Below, piece after piece: positions 59,517 to 64,000 of a stretch of DNA of 64,000 nt. How positions within the stretch are numbered: the first letter of the stretch is position 1; every line of letters starts with the position of its first letter. The notes under the pieces were generated by a model. That model was not told the DNA's origin. It saw only the letters and a program-made list of their open reading frames with translations, and did not search any database. The stretch is from Cystobasidiopsis lactophilus. Taxonomy: Eukaryota > Basidiomycota > Agaricostilbomycetes > Agaricostilbales > Chionosphaeraceae. Both the position numbers and the translations under genes were made by a program. The DNA is taken from the NCBI GenBank assembly GCA_001599975.1, contig BCIO01000004.1, forward strand, positions 3,828 to 67,827, read 5' to 3'.

Positions 59517-60547
59517 CTAGTACCACCTGGCCACCTCGTTGAGAAGAGTCGTGAGCTTGATCTGGTTTAGCCGAAAAGTGCTGGCGAAAGAAGGGCGAAG
59601 AACTGGCGGTAGCTGATTGGCCTGGACGACAAAGTCGGAGAGCTGCAGAGTGATGTCGGGGATCGGCTGACCCGGCCACCATTGGGTGTCGAAGGCAGGG
59701 TCGCAGACGGCGACCATCTGGCTGGTGGGCAATCCAAGGTTTGAGGGCACGCCGCGATGGAGCTCTAACGTGATGAGTGGGTCAAGGCCTTGCGGGTTCG
59801 CGTCAACGCATGCGATCAAGACCGCGGAAACCTGGCGAACGCTTGAGAGTGTATCTGATCCAGAACCGGTTGCACTCACCACCCCATTGGTATTGGCGCC
59901 TTCAATCCACGTACGCGCGTCAACCCTGAGGGCAGACAACGACTCCGAGTCCCCAATGTCTAAGACCAAAGCGGGCGAAGGAGATTGCACATTGGTCAAG
60001 CGGAAGCCCCCATCGGGCTCCTGCCCTGTGACGGGGCTGGTGGCCACTCCTGTACTCACAAAATGGTGAACACTTCGACTTAAGAGATGGGCCACGGTTG
60101 CGTACGAGGGCATCCTGTTGGGACCAGGCAGGCTAGCAGGGCAGGGAAGGTTTGTTCAGCGCCTGACGCGATGCAGCCGACCAAGCCCGCAGCGAGGAGG
60201 TCGTGGCAAGTGCCGGGCATGAACTTGACAATGAGCTTGTCGTCAGCGTATCCAATTCGGACTCTGTGCGCCATCTGGCGCAATTGTTGTTCGAGCGCCG
60301 GCGTCAAAGTGTCGATGGAGACTGGCAGCACGACGATCGATACTTTGCGCTTGTCGAAAGACTTTCGGGCAGCCAAAAGAATCTCTTTGACTTCGGCGGA
60401 GAATTTGGGAACATGGGTAGCCGCTTTCGAAGAAGAGCTGCTCGAGGTCAAGGTAGTCGAAGCACTAGTCGTCCCAGAGCTACCGTGGGCTATCGGCTGC
60501 GACTGCAAGCGGTCCCTTCTGCCAACATCGTCGTGCCCCGCTGCCAT
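59517..60547 (-). CDS. Unknown protein, tandem paralogue B (possible PD-(D/E)xK-like fold)
   Basis: Same architecture as paralogue A. The Ser/Thr-rich start precedes RKVSIVVLPVSIDTLTPALE and RIGYADDKLIVKFMPGTCHD. After an intron near 60105-60050 come GQEPDGGFRLTNVQSPSPAL, VLDIGDSESLSALRVDARTW, IEGANTNGV, then (after a 48-nt intron) VSAVLIACVDANPQGLDPLI, TLELHRG and a C-terminal helical end LTTLLNEVARWY. About 290 residues. The Glu of paralogue A's VLEI is Asp here (VLDI). The pair is diverged across the whole length yet keeps exon phases, so both copies look maintained rather than decayed. Confidence 0.65.
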
Positions 60548-60843
60548 TATCGGCGCCGAAAGCCAACGAGTCTTTGCGGAAGTATCAGCACGAAGCGTCC
60601 ATTAGTGCAGGGATCATTGCCAACCCAGCGGTCACCCACCACACGAAGTCCAAAGAGGCCGCGAAAGGAAGCCCAAGTACTAGTTATCTGTGACCAAGAA
60701 TAGTTGCCACACTTAGCAAGCAGTGGGTTGCTGAAGCACCGAGCTCACCCACCCTGAAGGACAGCAAAGCAGGCACGAAGACAGCGGTCTACAGTTACTC
60801 GTGTGGGTCAGCCAGGATGCCTGACGAAAGCAGAGAGAAGCAG

Positions 60844-61195
60844 CCACCTTGATTACCAGCCCCGAAGCTGGAAATTGCCACTGCACTCGGCGGGCTTTTG
60901 GCCAAAGCCGCCTGCCAGAAAGGGTAGAATCGCCAGTTCAGGATTGTTCAAGCTTATCGCAGACACTGTGAGGTGGTATTTTGGCATTGAGATTCCCAAG
61001 GCAGTGGCATCTTTGGGGGGAAGGCCGCTCACCAGCGCGGATCGTCGTCGTCGAGGTCAAGCCGCTTTGTGCTGGGAGTGGGCAGCTGGACTGGCACCGG
61101 GCTTGCGGGTTGTGCCTGGACACATTCCAGTAGCCTCAAATGATGCATTGATAACACCCTCAAGTATTCGCATTGGCTGGGGAGCGAACACGCAA
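60844..61195. repeat. Segmental duplication, copy S2
   Basis: Partner of 59053-59404. Distance between copies is about 1.79 kb, the same as between the paralogous genes, so the unit gene+S was duplicated as one block. S2 ends about 110 bp before the VPS35 start codon and may now serve as part of that promoter. Confidence 0.85.
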
Positions 61196-61306
61196 ACAGA
61201 GTGAGCGCACGGCTTGGAGCGCATCCGCCAGCTCGTTCCTGCTGCTCTGCCCTGCCTTGCCCCAGCCTGTAACCCAGCACTGCTGAGTAGTGGAGACCAG
61301 TGAACG

Positions 61307-64000
61307 ATGGGCGACGTCGGGGAGAAGGCGCTGGACGAGGCTTTGGCCACGGTCAAGATCCAATCCGGCATCATGCAGCGCAACCTGGTGCGTTTGCTTG
61401 GCCTGGTAGCACTGCCTTGTCCTGGTGCTGAAAGCTCAGTGCTGTACAGGACTCGGACGCGCTGATGGACGCCCTCAAAGCGGCTTCGACAATGCTCGCC
61501 GAGCTCCGCGGTTCGAGCTACTCGCCCAAGCAGTATTACTCTTTGTGGATGTCCGTGTTCGACAGCCTGGGCCACCTGTCTGCCTTCCTGGCTGAGGCCC
61601 ACACCACGGGCAAGCACCACTTGGCGGACCTGTACGAGTTGGTGCAGTACGCCGGCAACATCGTGCGTCTCCCTCCATGCCTTCATCATTGATGTCTGAT
61701 GAGAGGCTATGCACAGGTCCCGAGGTTGTACTTGATGATCACAGTGGGCACAGTGTACATGGGCATCCCGGGAGCGCCGGTGCAGGAGATCATGCGCGAC
61801 ATGATGGAGATGACCCGCGGCGTGCAGCACCCCATTCGCGGCCTCTTCCTGCGCCACTACCTGTCCGGCATGACCAAGGACCACCTGCCCATTGGTTCTG
61901 ACGATGGGTTCGTTTGCCTTGCCTTACTCTATCAGCAAAATTTCCCGCTGATCTCGAGGATTTTGGACGAACAGACCGGGAGGCAACTTGAAAGACTCGA
62001 TAGGCTTCGTGCTCACCAACCTGATCGAGATGAACAAGCTCTGGGTCCGGCTGCAGCACCAAGGCTTGTCGAGGGACCGGGAGAAGCGCGAGATGGAGCG
62101 CAAGGAGCTCCGCATCTTGGTCGGCACCAACCTGGTCCGGCTCTCCCAGCTGGAAGGCGTCAACTTGGAGATGTACCGCACCGTCATCCTCCCCTCCATC
62201 TTGGAGCAGGTCGTCAATTGCAAGGACGTCATCGCGCAGGAATACTTGATGGAGATTGTCATTCAGGTTGGTGGCGTTCCCCTTTAGTCCCTCTTCACAA
62301 TTGGTGACTCAGCACTTTTGGCCGCTTAACAGGTGTTCACGGACGATTTCCACCTAAGAACGCTAGGGCCCTTCTTGTCCGCCACAGCTCAGCTCCACCC
62401 CAAGGTCAACATCAAGCAGATCGTCATCGCCTTGATCGACCGGCTAGCAGCCTACGCCGCTCGAGAAGCCGACAACGACGAAGAGCCGGCTTCACCCGTC
62501 GTTTCCACTTCCGAGCAGCCGCAGCAAGAGGCTTCAACGAGCGGCCCGGTGCCGGAAGAGGGTTCAGAGGCAAAGCCAAAGGAGAACGGGGATGACACGC
62601 AGTCGGAAGGCACTACAGCTGTGGATCCTGAAGAGGAGTCCAAGGAGGAGGAAGCGCCGCCGCCGCCACCTCCGCCGCCAGCACCTCAGGCCACGCCGGG
62701 AGTGAAGAAGATCCGGGGCATCCCAGAGGACGTCAAGCTGTTCGAGGTCTTTTGGCATCAAGTCACCCAGTTGGTCAAGGTGCGTTCCTTTTTACCTGAG
62801 CCACCAAAGGGCTCTGCGATAAGTTTCGACGCACAGGCCCGGCCGGATTTGTCGATTCAAGACATCACCGCTTTGTTGGTGTCGCTAGTCAACCTCTCGC
62901 TCTCCTGCTATCCAGAACGACTGGAGTACGTCGGCCAAGTGCTCGAGTTCGCGGCGCAAAAGACGGCGGAATACCAGGACTCTCCCGACTTCCACCACCC
63001 GACCACCACCTCCAACCTGCTCGCCTTACTCTTAGCGCCCATCAACTCCTACCCCACCGTCCTCACCCTCCTCTCCCTTCCTTACTACTCCGAGCTCCTC
63101 GCTGCACAACCTTTTTCCACGCGCCGGTCGATCGCCCATGCCGTCGTATCGAGCGTGCTGAAGAACGAGACGATCATCGCCACCCCAGAGCACGTCAAGA
63201 GCGTGCTGGATCTCTGCCACGTTCTGGTCCGAGATCAACGGGACGTGGGCGTTGGCATGCCTTCTCGACCCATCTCCCGCACGGCGTCGCACCAACAGCA
63301 TTCCAATGCTCGAGGGGGCGGTGGCAACTCGTTCGACCCGGAGGAAATGGCGGAAGAGCAAGGGTGGATTGCTCGGATGGTGCACCTTTTCTACTCGGAC
63401 GACCTGGACGTCCAGTTCTCCCTCTTGGCCACGGCGCGCACCATCTTCCAATCTCCGGACACCGGCGAGCGCATCAAGTTCACCCTGCCACCTTTGATCG
63501 CTGCTTCCATCCAATTGGCAAGGAGATACAAGTGGCGAGAGCACTACCTGCAAGGCTTCGACGCCAAGCTGGACACACTTTATCGATTCATCCACCAAGT
63601 CACCTCGCAGCTTTACAACAAGGTCGACCAGGCCTCCGAGATCTGCCTCAGGCTTTATCTGCTGGCGCTGCAGGCAGCGGACGACACCGGGTCGGAAGGT
63701 TTGGCATACGAGTTTGCGGTTCAGGTGCGGGCGATGCCTCACTCTTGAGACTGTTCATGTCAGGCTCAAATCCGCTCTTGTCGCTCGCACAGGCCTTTAC
63801 GGTTTATGAAGAGTCGATCAACGACTCGAAGGCGCAGCTGCAGGCCATTACCCTCATCATCTCCACTTTGCAGCAAACGCGCGTCTTCTCCACCGACAAC
63901 TACGACACCATCATCACTAAAGCCGCCTTGCACGGCGCCAAGCTGCTCAAGAAGGGCCATCAAGCGACCGCTGTCGCTCTGGCGTCCCATCTTTGGTGGC
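61307..64000 (+). CDS. VPS35: VPS35, retromer cargo-recognition subunit, 3'-partial
   Basis: Exons 61307-61387, 61450-61662, 61717-61907, 61975-62266, 62333-62779, 62837-63724 and 63793 onward are in phase; the gene runs past the window. Conserved segments: [71 protein letters not shown], the [14 protein letters not shown] box, and [20 protein letters not shown]. Next are [23 protein letters not shown] (quoted in part), and later [20 protein letters not shown]. An acidic, Pro-rich insert ([15 protein letters not shown]) interrupts the helical repeats around residue 350. VPS35 binds Vps26/Vps29 to recycle receptors from endosomes to the Golgi. Confidence 0.96.

Overview
The window is nuclear DNA of a basidiomycete fungus. 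The genes are dense, with many short introns (mostly 45-75 bp) that have GTGAGT/GTGCGT/GTAAG-type donors and CAG/TAG/AAG acceptors. Intergenic gaps are short, and the gene content is fungal: Hda1-Arb2 deacetylase, Syp1/muniscin, Elg1, HTD2 and Syt1-like Arf-GEF. A yeast-forming lineage such as Pucciniomycotina would fit, but nothing here fixes the genus. Gene models were built by hand from splice-phase continuity and family conservation. Exon borders are stated where they are unambiguous. No tRNA, rRNA, CRISPR array or intact transposon was recognised.

Layout. 1-8.5 kb: a conserved fungal protein of unknown role with an in-frame stop, a URI/Bud27 prefoldin-like protein, mitochondrial HTD2, a mucin-like membrane protein and HDA1. 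8.7-20.3 kb: a Sec7/PH Arf-GEF, a GPI-type surface protein, an eight-exon unknown, a Cys-rich membrane protein and a SYP1-like F-BAR/muniscin protein. 20.4-33.6 kb: a run of six genes all on the minus strand, namely a dialkylglycine-decarboxylase-like PLP enzyme, three related cytochromes P450, a small secreted protein and an SRPBCC (cyclase-like) protein. This looks like a metabolic gene cluster. 33.7-43.5 kb: a CUE-type protein, an unknown protein, a long Pro-rich protein with a Ulp1-like C-terminus and an ambiguous base in its coding sequence, a stretch with a tandem exon-like duplication, and 5-formyltetrahydrofolate cyclo-ligase. 43.7-51.5 kb: Elg1, two adjacent mucin-like single-pass membrane proteins and an aldo-keto reductase. 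51.7-64 kb: a secreted GH26 glycosidase, an F-box/LRR-like protein, riboflavin synthase, a tandem pair of paralogous unknown (possibly nuclease-fold) proteins inside a 1.8-kb duplication, and the 5' part of VPS35, which runs off the end.

Many genes are housekeeping and independent. The functional groupings with support are endocytic and vesicle trafficking (Arf-GEF, SYP1, VPS35), chromatin and replication (HDA1, ELG1), the cell surface (five Ser/Thr-rich secreted or membrane proteins) and the 20-34 kb oxidative cluster.
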